Assembly: GCA_001051155.2 (NCBI GenBank)
Contig: JYIP02000005.1
Coordinates: forward strand, 4,712,001 to 4,776,000
Direction: 5' to 3'
Length of the DNA: 64,000 bases
Source of the DNA: Chrysoporthe austroafricana
Taxonomy: Eukaryota > Ascomycota > Sordariomycetes > Diaporthales > Cryphonectriaceae
The position numbers were made by a program, and so were the translations under genes. The notes below the pieces were generated by a model. That model did no database searches and was not told the origin of the DNA. It saw only the letters and a program-made list of their open reading frames with translations. This document shows, in pieces, positions 11,553 through 22,733 of this stretch. Within the stretch, counting starts at the first letter, position 1; each line of letters starts with the position of its first letter.

Positions 11553-13762
11553 ATGTTTGCAAAAGTCCTGGCTCCCCTCCTGGCCGCTCAGGTTGTTGCG
11601 GCAACCCCTTACGCCGAATACATACTCGCCCCTGAATCACGCACGATCCTCCCGGCTTCCATACACCGAGTCAATGGCACGGTGTCCAATGCACAATCTC
11701 TGGTCTCCAGCACGAACGGGAGTGCAGTTCTGAAAGGCAACTCGTCGATCACCTTCGACTACGAGAGGAACATCGGAGGCGTCGTTAGCGTTACGGTCGG
11801 ATCGGTGTCCTCGGCCGATGCAGTCATCGGCGTAACCTTTACAGAGTCGAGTCTGTGGATCAACGGGGCCGCCTCTGATGCTACCGCGGATGCTGGGCTG
11901 GACACTCCCCTCTGGCTTTCCGTAGGGGCCGGGCCAGGAACATACACTGTTGCTAGGGAGTTCGACCGAGGTGCTTTCAGATACCTCAGCATCGTGAGCA
12001 ACTCCAGCGCGGCGATCGAGGTAGAAAGCGTGGCCGTCGATTTTACCGCCGCCCCGACTCAGGATTTGCGGTCCTATTCTGGCTACTTCCACAGTAATGA
12101 CGATCTTTTGAATCGGATCTGGTACGCCGGTGAGTCGCCGGAAACATGTCGGAGTCCAGTGCTCGCCGCTTAACAAGCTGACCGTCTTCACAGGAGCGTA
12201 TACGACTCAGTTGTGTTCCATCGACCCCCATCACGGAAACTCTTTGATATGGCTCGGTATTATCAACAGCACCGAAGTTATCGAGCTGCCCGAGACCATA
12301 CTCTGGTACAATAACTATACCATTACAAATGGGAGCACTGCCCTTGTGGACGGAGCTAAAAGAGATCGGCTCGTTTGTAAGACTGCCCTCTCCCCTGCCC
12401 ATCATTATGGTAGACCCTAGGACTCGGTGTAGCTGACGGAGGTGTTGCAGGGCCTGGGGACATCGTGGTGACTGGCCCCAGTATATTTGTCAGCACGAAC
12501 GATATGGAGTCTATTCGCAACGGTCTCGACTCGCTGCTAATACTGCAGAACGCCTCGGGAGCCCTGCCCTATGCTGGGTCTCCGTTTTGGGAGGAGATCT
12601 ATGAGGCATACAGTTTCACTTATCATCTGCATAACCTCCTTGATATTGCTCTCTACTATGAGTATACCAACGACCTGGCCTACCTTCAGACGGTATGGAA
12701 GAACTTCACGCTGGGGCTGGAGTTCTCCATCAGTCATATCGATGACACAGGCCTCATGAACGTCACTACAAGCGCTGACTGGCTGAGAGTCGGCATGGGC
12801 GGACATGTAAGTGAAGTCCTACCATGACTACAGCATGTAAGTCCTGCTCTGATCCAAGGTCACTGATGGGCACGCAGAACATTGAGGCCAACTCCATCCT
12901 CTACTATACCCTCAACAGGGGCATCAAACTGGCTAACGTCCTTAACTCCACGTCGTACGCAACAGGCTGGGCCGACATCGCCGCCAAGGTCAAGACGGCC
13001 GCGAACACTCTCCTCTGGGACAACACGACCTCACTCTTCCGCGACAACGAGACCACCTCTCTGCACCCCCAGGATGGCAACGCCTGGGCCGTCGTCTCTA
13101 ATATCACGCTCTCCGCGGCCCAGAACACCGCCATCACGACCGCCCTCCGCAGCCGCTGGGGAACCTACGGGGCGCCGGCGCCTGAGGTCGGCAGCACTCC
13201 CGAGACCGTCTCGCCGTTCATCGGCTACTTCGAGCTGCTGGCGCACCACGCCGCGGGCGACGCCGCCGCAGCGCTGGAGCTGATGCGGCTGCAGTGGGGG
13301 TTCATGCTCGACGACGGGCGCATGACGACCAGCACGTTCATCGAGGGCTACGCCGCGGACGGTAGCCTGCACTACGCGCCCTACACCAACGACGCGCGGG
13401 TGTCGCACGCCCACGGGTGGTCGACGGGGCCGACGTCGGTGCTGACGTTCTGGACGGCGGGCCTGCGGCTGACGGCGGCGGGTGGCAAGGAGTGGGTCGT
13501 GGCGCCGAGGCTGGGCGGGCTGGAGAGCGTGGAGGCGGGCTATGTTGCGCCCCTCGGGGCCTTTGACGTCAAGGTCGAGGCGGACGCGGGGGCGGACGTG
13601 GTCACGGCTCTGTCCTTTTCGACGCCCGAGGGGACGGTGGGCTCTGTCTCCATACCTGGAGTCGAGGGTAGCCTGGAGGATGGGAAGGGGAACACCGTGG
13701 TCCTTGTAGATGGAGAGGCGTCGGGAGTCCCGGGAGGCAGTTGGACGTTGGTCACAGCTTAG
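11553..13762 (+). CDS. Secreted alpha-L-rhamnosidase-like glycosidase, GH78 type (666 aa, 4 exons)
   Basis: Exons are 11553-12129, 12194-12376, 12451-12806 and 12878-13762. The introns (64, 74 and 71 nt) keep the frame exactly. The enzyme should hydrolyse terminal alpha-L-rhamnose from plant glycosides or pectin side chains outside the cell. Evidence includes a signal peptide (MFAKVLAPLLAAQVVA), an N-terminal beta-sandwich, and then a six-hairpin (alpha/alpha)6 barrel. The barrel carries the fungal GH78 hallmark KRDRLVWPGD, created by joining exons 2 and 3, and STFIEGY near the end of the barrel, where the family's catalytic-base glutamate sits. A C-terminal beta domain follows. Many N-glycosylation sequons (NGT, NSS, NYT, NFT) fit secretion. 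The in-frame ATG at 11448 was rejected because it would bury the signal peptide. Confidence 0.9.
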
Positions 13763-14250
13763 GTGCCTGTCTGATAATTATTAATATCGAAAAGAAGCGA
13801 TACCCTCAAACTTGGCCTGCTGAGCGCCCATGACAAACCCTCGTGGATGAATCTTCACGTGCCTCGGTATGGGTTACTTCGGTGCTCACAGCATCCTTCT
13901 CGGTTTCAAGGTTTCAAGGTGCGCTGCTACCTCTCCTGCTGATTCGTAATGAATCATCTTCTCACCGCAGGTCCAGACCCCACGATACCGCAGGCTCCCG
14001 TAATCTCGCAAACTCTTGCTGCTGACGCACCATTTGTGAACTGGCGGCGAGTCTAGCGTGCTGAGTCAGGGTTACGCAGAGGTGAACGCATCCGACGAGT
14101 CCGCCTTGCGATGTGCTGGTCATTGCTTACTCCAAGATCGTGAAAGTATAACTAGTGTAACTAGCGATGCGAGAGCACATTATCGGTACGGTCTTTCGGC
14201 CCCCCCCACTAGACAGCGCTTGAAATCTACCAGTCAAGACAAACGCAAGA
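13763..14250. other. Intergenic, nothing recognised
   Basis: This is the rhamnosidase 3' flank and GST promoter. It contains short ACTAGTGTAACTAG-like repeats near 14150 but no gene, RNA or mobile-element signature. Confidence 0.6.
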
Positions 14251-15037
14251 ATGGATTCATCAAATAACACCAACAAGCTTATTCTATACACCAATCACAC
14301 CTGTACATGTAGGCAACACTTCCGAGATTTTCTTCACCCGTGCGAACCGAGCATGGCGCTAACTCAACCTAGGGGCCAACCGAGCCAATGTTGCGCTCGC
14401 GGAGCTGGGTGTGCCCTTTGAGGAGCGGATCATCAACGTGGACGGCCCTCGTCCTGCCGAATTCCTCAAGCTAAACCCCCGCGGCCTCGTGCCCGTGCTC
14501 ATCTTCAACGACCAGGTCATCGTCGAGTCCGCCATCGTCTGCCAGTTTCTGGCCGACGTCTACCCATCACACCTATGTCCGCCCCCTACTTCTACAGAGG
14601 GCGCGCTGCGCCGGGCAAGGATGTCCTTCTTCATCGACGCCTACTGGACTAAGTTCCATACCATCCTCTTCCGGCTTTTCGAGGCGCCGACGGAGGCCGA
14701 CGAGGAGAAAGTCATCGACGACGCTATCCAGAGCCTGGTCAGGGAGGTCGAGCCGCTGCTGGCAGACGCCGCACCGTTCTGGGGCGGAAGCGAGAGGTTT
14801 ACGCTGGCGGAGGTGATCACGGGTCCGTTCGTCGTCCGGGCGGTGGCTCTGTCCAGGCATGGAGTTTATCCTGCGAGCCTGAATAGGCGGGCTCGAGAAG
14901 AGGCACCGAACTTCTTCAGGTGGGCGGCTGCGGTGTCCAACCACCCGAGTATCACCTCGATTTTTGATGAGGACGTCATTGTTTCACGGTCTGTTGCGAA
15001 GCGGACGCGCATGCGGAAGGCTGCCGGATTGCCTTGA
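14251..15037 (+). CDS. Glutathione S-transferase family protein (240 aa, 2 exons)
   Basis: Exons are 14251-14308 and 14373-15037, with a 64-nt intron (GTAGGC donor, CTAG acceptor). The joined N-terminus reads LILYTNHTCTWANRANVAL, matching the omega/Ure2-like thioredoxin fold in which this position is usually C-P-W-A-x-R. The proline is replaced by threonine and the cysteine is kept. Next come the GSH-site segment NPRGLVPVL and IVESAIVCQFLADVYP (the E-S pair that binds the gamma-glutamyl group), then an all-helical C-terminal domain. It is probably a cytosolic thiol transferase or detoxifying enzyme. An alternative donor 6 nt upstream (GTACAT) also keeps the frame but deletes the cysteine, so the chosen one is preferred. 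Confidence 0.87.
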
Positions 15038-15304
15038 TCTATGATCTCGGAGTGGTGATTTGAGTCTTTAGCGCGAATACCTAGATCAACCTGGTCATAA
15101 GTGAGTTGCCAGAACGGAAGAGATCAATTCTTGAGCAAGGTCATGACCAATCCTCGGAATATTACGGCATTGTGATGCTAGCAAGTACGATGATGAAATC
15201 TCAAAAAATCCTTCAGAGGTTTGTAAGGCATCCCTTCTTACTCATGAGCTTTATGTATGCCGATGTGGGTAATATGGAGAGCTGTCTGATTAATGTAAAG
15301 TCTA

Positions 15305-16795
15305 TCATGCTTGCGCAAGTCTACCTCTGATCCAACCCTCGACCTCTCTTAGATCCATAGAATCTTTGCCTCCCCAGATGATATCTGCCATATTATCGTC
15401 ACTCCCAATCTCTGCTGTCGCGGTAACAATGACCTGGCCGGTTGCAACCAGAGGCTGCAGCCGACTATAGATGTCGTCAACCGAACCGCGATACTCCATA
15501 GCAGCGAACTGAGCGAGAGGCAAGCCCCTTTCCTTCCAGAAATGACCAGACATGAGGCACATTGGCATCGAGCCAGTGAAGCGTGCGTTGAGGTCGACCA
15601 CCCACTGCTTCCCCTCCCTATCCGCCACGATGTCCACACCAGCCCAGCCTAGAAAAGACGGAGGTAGTCTGCGAGTAGTGTCCCGCACAGTGTCCCATAC
15701 CAGCTCCCGAAGCTCTTCCTGTCTGCCGTAGTCAATGTGGCCACCGACCCATTTACCGCTAGCGGTGAGCGTCTGGACCGTGACTCCCATAATTAAAGGG
15801 TTGTTCCGGTCGTGAGCAGTCCCGGGGGCTCCCACGACGAAATGAACACTCAAGTCCAGTACAAGATCAATATATTGCGACAATAGTACTTCCGTCGTAC
15901 CACGGGCCTTGTACATGGCCATGGAGGCAATCATATCTTGTCTCTGCGTCTCCGTCTTGACGATGAACGTGCCAAAGCCACACCCGGCACGGCAGAGCTT
16001 GACTACGAACGGGAGAGGTCTGGTTCGCAAGATGCAAGATTGCTCGTCGAGGCAGATTGATTGCAGGTCCACAATTTCTGACTTTGGTGTGCGGATTCCG
16101 GACGTCACAAGAAACATCTTAGAGTTGACGTCGAACATCTCCCTTGGGTCAAGGAGACAGTCGTGGTCGTCCATCCAGGCTTGTGGTCGCCAGAAAAGTA
16201 GCTTTCTACCCTTGCTAGCCTCCTTGAGCTTCTCAAAGGGATTGGTTCCTTCCAGATCTATGATCTTTGGCCGGTGCCGTTGATCGGGTGCCAGCTTCGA
16301 CAGAGCCTTATGCGTGCCAGCCTCGGTGATGTTGGGAGCGAAGAAGATCACATCCATGTTGCCTAGCCCAAAAGCTCTGCGCAGAGGCTTGAGGCCCAGG
16401 ATGATTCTCCTCAGCCTCGAAATCTCCAGCTCGTCGTTGGAGTACGGCACAGGCTCCTCATCTTCGGGGTAGACGAGCTCGCGGGGGAAGGCTGGATGCA
16501 GGTCCATGTGACCGAAGACGCAGTACATCGTCACGATGAAGGGACCGGATATGCCATTCTCTCGGTAGAGGTCGGCCAAGGTAGTGTCGAGTCGAATGGT
16601 ATTAGGTCTGTCACCTGGCGGTGAAGGATCCTGGCGCGAGGCTCCTGTGAGCTGCAGCGCGACAGCCTCGTCCTTCAGCCCACGGTATTCCGTGACATTA
16701 GGGGTTCTGGTTGTCATCGTAGGCTGGAAGCTATAGCGGAGGCTGCGAAACAGCTTCGACTGAGTACAGGTGAGAAGAGTATTGTCGTGATCCAT
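15305..16795 (-). CDS. ATP-grasp domain protein (496 aa)
   Basis: The frame is uninterrupted. The C-terminal half has ATP-grasp features: a lysine strand and glycine loop (PFVVKLCRAGCGFGTFIV), a second nucleotide-binding strand (TEVLLSQYIDLVLDLSVHFV), and a metal-binding strand GVDIV followed by WVVDLNARFTGS, where the family usually has E/D-x-N. The N-terminal half (YCVFGHMDLHPAFPRELVYP and after) is the variable pre-ATP-grasp region. ATP-grasp enzymes join a carboxylate to an amine or thiol through an acyl phosphate. I recall fungal relatives described as solid-state-culture-specific ATP-grasp proteins, but the substrate is unknown. It converges on the GST gene with a gap of 267 bp. An internal ATG at 16717 is an alternative start. 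Confidence 0.85.
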   Translation of the reverse strand: MDHDNTLLTCTQSKLFRSLRYSFQPTMTTRTPNVTEYRGLKDEAVALQLTGASRQDPSPPGDRPNTIRLDTTLADLYRENGISGPFIVTMYCVFGHMDLHPAFPRELVYPEDEEPVPYSNDELEISRLRRIILGLKPLRRAFGLGNMDVIFFAPNITEAGTHKALSKLAPDQRHRPKIIDLEGTNPFEKLKEASKGRKLLFWRPQAWMDDHDCLLDPREMFDVNSKMFLVTSGIRTPKSEIVDLQSICLDEQSCILRTRPLPFVVKLCRAGCGFGTFIVKTETQRQDMIASMAMYKARGTTEVLLSQYIDLVLDLSVHFVVGAPGTAHDRNNPLIMGVTVQTLTASGKWVGGHIDYGRQEELRELVWDTVRDTTRRLPPSFLGWAGVDIVADREGKQWVVDLNARFTGSMPMCLMSGHFWKERGLPLAQFAAMEYRGSVDDIYSRLQPLVATGQVIVTATAEIGSDDNMADIIWGGKDSMDLREVEGWIRGRLAQA

Positions 16796-18576
16796 TTAGC
16801 TTCCTTTACTTTGAGCGTGGATTTCTAAACCTCTTTGTATTACGGCCACTCCGAGGGGCAGTGGCCACTGACGACATCACGTCTGAGTAATCTACGGGCT
16901 TGCCAGCAACGTCAGCGGCTACCCACGCGACTGGACTGAAACCGTGATTCAGGATGAGTGAGGTTAACCTTATGCTCACCGCCAAAAAGCCGCGTACCTG
17001 TCAGCAAATACTGCATAGCAAGGCACTGCATTTCGACCCCCAAAGTCAATATTATTGCTTTGAAAGTATCGTCCCTTCCGCCAATTGGGCTTATCATACC
17101 CCGATCGCGGGCTGTTGCCTAATTTCTTACTTGATGGATCAGTCGGTGGATGTTCGCCTCCTTCAAGTCCGCTTTTGCTCAGGCTGTGTGACCTTGCAGG
17201 CTCGAATGTCAACCCTTCTTCGCCCTGAGGACTCTAGATATCAATTCGTTCATCCGACTCGTTCTAAAGCATTAAATATTGACGAAAATCCGATTGCGAG
17301 CCAACACTAGGGTTTCTAATGGCACGAACCAAAACTGGAGAATTTCACTTAAAGTTCCTGTAATTATCGAGATTTCTGAGATGGCAACCCAGGCCCACCG
17401 TTACTGGAATCTCAAGATACCCGCGATAAGTTGTTTGACTTATGTTTGATGTAAAAAGCGGGTTGCTAACCACAAAACAGCATGCTTGTGCTTTGCACAT
17501 GTCAGGTTTCTGATGGCAAGGGCAGAGCGATGAGGTTTAAAGTGGTTAGCTTGTCTCAGCTTGTGCTGCAATATGCCACTCTGACTTTCAGAAGCAATAA
17601 AAATAGACTGGCACAATGCAAATATATACTTCGACCTCGATCACAATACTGGTATATTAAGAAAACTTGGCGTAAAATTCACCCGACTTGACATTAAATC
17701 AAATATATTATTTTGAATTATTCCAATTGAAAATTGTATAATGCATTTCTTCCTTGGTTCGCCCATTGAATCAAGAACTCTGGCGCAGTCGCACGAGAGG
17801 ACTAACAACAGAATACACTGGGCAAGGGTCGCGTCGACCCGAGCATGCTTGTGTAGAGCTAACGAGTGTAAACAAAGGTTGACTATGCACAAGATCAGGG
17901 TGAGAAATCCGGATTAGCCCACCCAGAAGGCGGGTAAAAAAAAAAGAAGAAGGGAAGATGTCTTATTGTTGTTGTTTGTCTGAAAAAAGTCGAAAGGCCG
18001 TGGTCCCCTTATAAGTGTGCGGTAACCCAGGATAAACTTGTCTTAAAGCTCCCGAGGTCTACCACACTGGTCACCATAACACTATAACAGCTTTGTATAT
18101 AACATGGTGAGTGTCCGTATTATGTTATAATGCTTTTATAAAAAAGCGACAGTCTCTTGTTTGGGCGTAATTAGTGTAAGGAATAAGAATCAGCATATCG
18201 CGATGTTTTCGATACTATTTAAATAGAAAGACAGCCGCTTACGACGGCCCAATATATAGTCTAAGGAGATATCGTTCATTACTCGTTGGGCCCTGCTGCA
18301 CAGCTCTGCACCATGCTGCTCCTCACAGGCTGACATTGATCCATTCGAATGATCCACTCCTGGCGGTGCGGTGCTGCTTCGAGCTTTCTTGAGTCATGAT
18401 CCACCTCTGGGCGACCACGTAGTGATGCGGGGCAGCCTTCGACTTTTTCAGGTGCTCGTATAACTATAGCCTCAAACCTGCATTGCCAAAGGCTCAATTA
18501 AGCCTGGCTCTTTAAGCTCTGATGATAGCCCAACTCTTTCTTAATCGTCATTTTGTCGTTGCCGAATTCTTTTATC
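16796..18576. other. AT-richer intergenic region
   Basis: The base composition drops compared with the flanks. Frames are short and lack motifs. Poly-A stretches lie near 17936-17951. No inverted-repeat ends or transposase motifs were seen, so a transposon relic cannot be named. Confidence 0.5.
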
Positions 18577-20780
18577 ATGGATGAAAAGCAAGAACTACCC
18601 TCTTCCAAAGATCCTAACCTGGATGTGCTACCTTCTACTTCTACCCCAGGTGCAAGCACTGACCCTTCGAAGTCTTCTACAAGTGAGGATGCGGTTCAAC
18701 AGTGAGCTGATTCTCCCTGAGCAAGATTAACTGAGTAGTTATCTTATGTAATGAAAGTATGTTTCTAGGGATTCTTGAGAATTTGAAGACCAACTTCCAT
18801 AGTGATTTGCGACAAGCGGAATCTATATCACTTGTCAATGGGAGCAACGATGTCGAAGCCAAATCGGCTTCTGCAGATTCGCACAAGATGAATGGGTACG
18901 TTCTATGTCCTTATAAGAAAATTGATTGGCGACATAAGTCTAAATACAGCATGTCTCCTGAAAGGGCTGTGTTAGCGATGGAAAGACTGCTTTGTAGTAG
19001 TATTTCGTCTTTCGAAGAGATCGTCACCCGCCGCGCTGAAGCACACGCTCTGGCTAATCCTTCAGTGGATCCCAAAGAAGACGAAGTCGAGTCTGGAGAG
19101 GTCACACCAACAGAGATTGAAGTTCCGGAGTCGCTGGATAGTGTGATCTCGGAACATATCTCCTCTCTCGACCATTCCGTCCTGAGCATCGCTCATAAAG
19201 CCACTCCGTGTCGCTATCGTTTCGTGGACTGTTCCCGGCTAGTCCATCACCTCGAACTACGTGTCGTCGAATATTCGGATCTCAAAAATCTCCCATTTGC
19301 AGCCACCTCTTACATATGGCGTGGTGTTATTGGACCTCAGACCAAGGCTATGTCGAGGTGGGGATCTTTTTCTGTCGCCGGCGCTACCGACGGGGACCCT
19401 ATCAGTATTGACATTTTGTTTCACGTTGCGCGGGCTTGCTTGATGGACGGGATCCCTCTGCTATGGTTGGATCGTCTCTGCATCATGCAGTCAAGTAAGG
19501 AGGATAAGGCGTGGCAAATTTCGCACATGTACAGCCTGTACGCGTCATGTCAGAAGTGCTACGTTCTTCCTGGAGGCACACGTCGCTTAGCTCGCCTTGA
19601 AGAACCGACGATGTGGATACATCGCGGCTGGACTCTCCAGGAAGCCGTGGCTCCTAAGGCGTGCAGCGTGGTGATTCCATGGTCATCTCTCGGTGGAACG
19701 TTCGACAATCCAGAGCAACGCATAGGCACTACCGGCGTTATCCATGTGGTCGTACCTGGGTTGTCAGCACAGGTGCCCCTGCGCCCCTTGCTCCGAGTCA
19801 TCATCTCAAGAAAAGCACGTTTCCGCATCCGCTGCACAGAGTCAATTCTTGGGCGTGAGTTGGACATCTCCTTAGCCATTTTTGGGAAAACCGAAGGGGA
19901 ATTGCGCCACGTTGCGGCTCTTGCTAGCGCTATGAGGCCCCTAGACAACAAGACCGACCCCAGTGGCACGCGCAAGAAGACCGCATTGTGGAGGAGCGCC
20001 ATGATGAGAACCTCCTCACGCCCCGTAGATATGGTCTTCAGTATTATGGGGCTCTTTGGAGTAACACTACAGCCTAAAGAATTTCACGTGGATGATCGAC
20101 TTGAGGCAACTATAGCATTAGCTCGAGGCATTTTGGAGCAGGGAGGGGCGCCTAATTGGTTCACTTCGTCGCTCTCGCTGCCGCCTCATCCATCGATCCT
20201 CTCTTTTCCAGACTTTCCGAAGACGCGCGTTGATGGATCGGCTGTGTACACCGTTCACAACAATGGAGATATCACCGAAGTGGCGGCTGCCCATCTAATG
20301 GCAGACATTGACGGCTGGCTAGGGACGGAGGACATTCTCGGAGCAACCATGAGTTCCGCAGGCTTCCTATCTTTCAAAGCCATATCCAGTCTCATTGAAT
20401 GGACCGGGACGTTTCAACCAGTTCTAGATGACAAACATGACCCTAATACATTCAAGGATCAGATACTTCACTTTCACTACCCTCAAAATGTTTCAGATCA
20501 CATCATTTCTCATGATAATAAGGTCTGGCGGGTGAAGAACGGTGAGAACGAGACTGTGCATCCAGGACGCGGCTCTGTCAGAACTTACGCTGTCGTTCTA
20601 GGACGCATGTTTACAGAAGATAGCACTCGGTTTCTCGATCCCGAAATGCTAGTTAGAGCTATTGTTCTGGAAGAGTCTACAGATGGGAAGTTTACAAGAC
20701 CCGAAGCTGGCTCTTGGTTTACTTTCAACCGACTCACATTTCGCTTCGACGGCTGGATTGAACGCTCTTTTGTCGTTTAA
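18577..20780 (+). CDS. HET-domain (heterokaryon incompatibility-like) protein (705 aa, 2 exons)
   Basis: Exons are 18577-18682 and 18769-20780, with an 86-nt intron (GTGAGG donor, CTAG acceptor). The HET core lies at about residues 210-330: LPFAATSYIWRG (block 1), GIPLLWLDRLCIMQSS (block 2, the usual W-x-D-x-x-C-I-x-Q) and MWIHRGWTLQEAVAPK (block 3, R-x-W-T-x-Q-E). HET domains in ascomycetes trigger cell death after fusion of unlike strains or act in stress responses. The first 200 residues are Ser/Glu-rich and probably disordered, and the C-terminal 300 residues match nothing I recognise. If the first exon is wrong, translation could start at the in-frame ATG at 18759. Relatives often show strain-to-strain variability. 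Confidence 0.85.
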
Positions 20781-20887
20781 AGTAGGCAATCATGATGACA
20801 AACTGATTAGTTCCATGAATGACTTACACTGCCATGATTTTAATTACATTGAATTCCGCTTGATCATATATGTATGCTGGAGCGGAT

Positions 20888-21132
20888 TGTAATGTAGAAG
20901 AGTTGGAGGGAGCCCGGCCGAGGGCCGGGCCGGCGTGTCCAAGAAGAGTAGAATAAGTCTAAAACAGCAGAAAGGACCGAGAAAGAAGACGTATTTATGC
21001 TGCGCCGATGACAAGGGGGGTGGGCTGGGGGCTACAGTAGCGTAGGCATTGCATTGCTATAAGTATCTTTTATTTCTTTCTGTGCGGCTTTCTGTAAGTC
21101 AAGCTTACGAGACGAGTTTATTATAGCTTAAA
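20888..21132. mobile_element. Possible solo LTR
   Basis: The segment begins TGTAATG and ends AAGCA, giving the TG...CA ends of a long terminal repeat. It carries a perfect 8-bp hairpin (GCCCGGCC at 20912-20919, loop GAG, GGCCGGGC at 20923-20930) and a TATA-like CTATAAGTA near 21058. This layout resembles fungal Copia-type LTRs. No clear 5-bp target duplication and no second copy were found, so the boundaries and identity are tentative. Confidence 0.3.
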
Positions 21133-21581
21133 GCAATTGCGCTCTGAGCTGGCTTTTTCTTTTGACCGGCCGGGGAATGACGCCAGCCCTATCAAGAGGG
21201 CACACAAATCGACATCGACACGGACATGTCAAATGCCGGAAATTCGAGCGCTGCCAGCTTACCTGATTAATTAGCTTGTAAACCACTGGACTTAAACGAG
21301 GCAACAGGCGACTTTTATAAGAGCTTCAGTGATGCAGGTCGCACTACACCATTACAAATTCTGAGTCAGTGGCCGACCTGGAGTCAAAGTAATCCTTGAG
21401 GCTGGATACTATAGTCGTGCGCACTAACTCACTGCCTATATCGAGGTTGGACACTTTGTATCTAACGTGAAATGGGGAGATAGCTTGGTTCTCTTCGAAA
21501 CCTTAGGCTTACAGACTATATAGTAGCGTGTGAGGTCGGAGGTAAAGCTAAGCCGGAGCACCACTTCACCCTTATAAACTG
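21133..21581. other. Intergenic, nothing recognised
   Basis: This is the 3' flank of the 199-residue protein gene. No frame, RNA or repeat could be supported. Confidence 0.55.
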
Positions 21582-22181
21582 CTAGGGTTGCCCGTGCCCC
21601 TTTTCGGTCTCTTGTCGCGATAATGTCGGTCCAAACTCGTCGTGTCCACTTATCTCATGGTTCATCTCCTCTTCAAATGTATTGGACCCATACACATCCG
21701 GAAGATGCGACTCTCTCTGTCTGGACCCCCCTGTGCCCTTCACGAAGGCAGCCGCCATAGGGTTTGAAACTTCGACGGCAGGTGTAGGCCCTGCAGATAC
21801 CAACGCCGTGTTGTCTATAACAGAGATTCCCCTGGTGAAAGCTGGCCTCCCCCCGGAATATTCAGGGCCAGGCTGACCGGGCGGCGCTTCGTCATAGTTT
21901 CGAGCATGCTCAGGCGCCGAGCGCGTAGGTGTCTCCGTCCGCCATTCGTTTTTCCGCCCATCGCCTCCTTCCAGAGGAACAAGTACTTGACCCGGTTTCC
22001 TCAGATCTCGCAGTTCCTCCTGTGACAAGACATGATCCCCATCGGCAATGCGTTTGGTGTCCGGTTGGCCCGATGTGTAGTCGAACTTGGGCCGGTCCGC
22101 TGTTCCCATTGTCCCCCTTCGAGGGGACCCACCAGTACCTCGCGAACCATCCTTTAAGTCGTCGAGGCTTTGTTGGGACAT
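21582..22181 (-). CDS. Hydrophilic, probably disordered protein of unknown function (199 aa)
   Basis: This is an intact single frame with a normal start, MSQQSLDDLKDG. The composition is dominated by Gly, Pro, Glu, Asp, Ser and Arg with no long hydrophobic segment, signal peptide or cysteine pattern. It reads like a mostly disordered soluble protein with a short motif-like centre (LSQEELRDLRKPGQVLVPLE). I do not recognise the family. The frame stays open over 600 bp in moderately GC-rich DNA and its codon use looks ordinary, which favours a real gene. It lies between a possible solo LTR and a tRNA gene, a common position for lineage-specific fungal genes. Confidence 0.55.
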   Translation of the reverse strand: MSQQSLDDLKDGSRGTGGSPRRGTMGTADRPKFDYTSGQPDTKRIADGDHVLSQEELRDLRKPGQVLVPLEGGDGRKNEWRTETPTRSAPEHARNYDEAPPGQPGPEYSGGRPAFTRGISVIDNTALVSAGPTPAVEVSNPMAAAFVKGTGGSRQRESHLPDVYGSNTFEEEMNHEISGHDEFGPTLSRQETEKGHGQP

Positions 22182-22733
22182 TGTCGTAAGCTGTGTTCGA
22201 TGATCTCCTGAGAAATTCGGACGAACGTCTCGTTGTAATACGAAAGATTAATTGATGTGAATGGTAGAGATTGAAAATGTCACGTCCTGCTTGAATTTCT
22301 CGGGCTATAGATATATTTGCCTACTCAGTCTGTAGCCTTGCGGACGATTACAACGTAATGATCGTCGTCTTGTCGCCACATAATCCACATTTGCAACAAT
22401 GACGCAGACAACCCACTTCATCACCGACTTCCACTACTGACTCGGGCATAACTTAGTACAGCACTGCGGCAGTGCAAAGGAAAGCGGGCCACGGATATCA
22501 TGACCTGTTAGCTAGGCTTTGGCCGATCAGTGTACGGGATTCTGATCTTCATCCATCTCTTTATGCAGCCCAACTTTTTTAAGGTAAACTCATGGCGCTG
22601 TCCCGTCCGACTTCTCTGGATTCGTTGCTCTGATTTTTCGCTCTCTTCGCCTATGAATTAGGCTACGAATTTCCACTATTCACCCTATCACTATGTAACC
22701 TAATTTTGAGCAGCGGGAGTTCGCCCTCCATAT
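22182..22733. other. Intergenic, nothing recognised
   Basis: This is the promoter side of the 199-residue protein gene and the 5' flank of the tRNA gene. It has moderate AT content and no supported gene. Confidence 0.55.
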
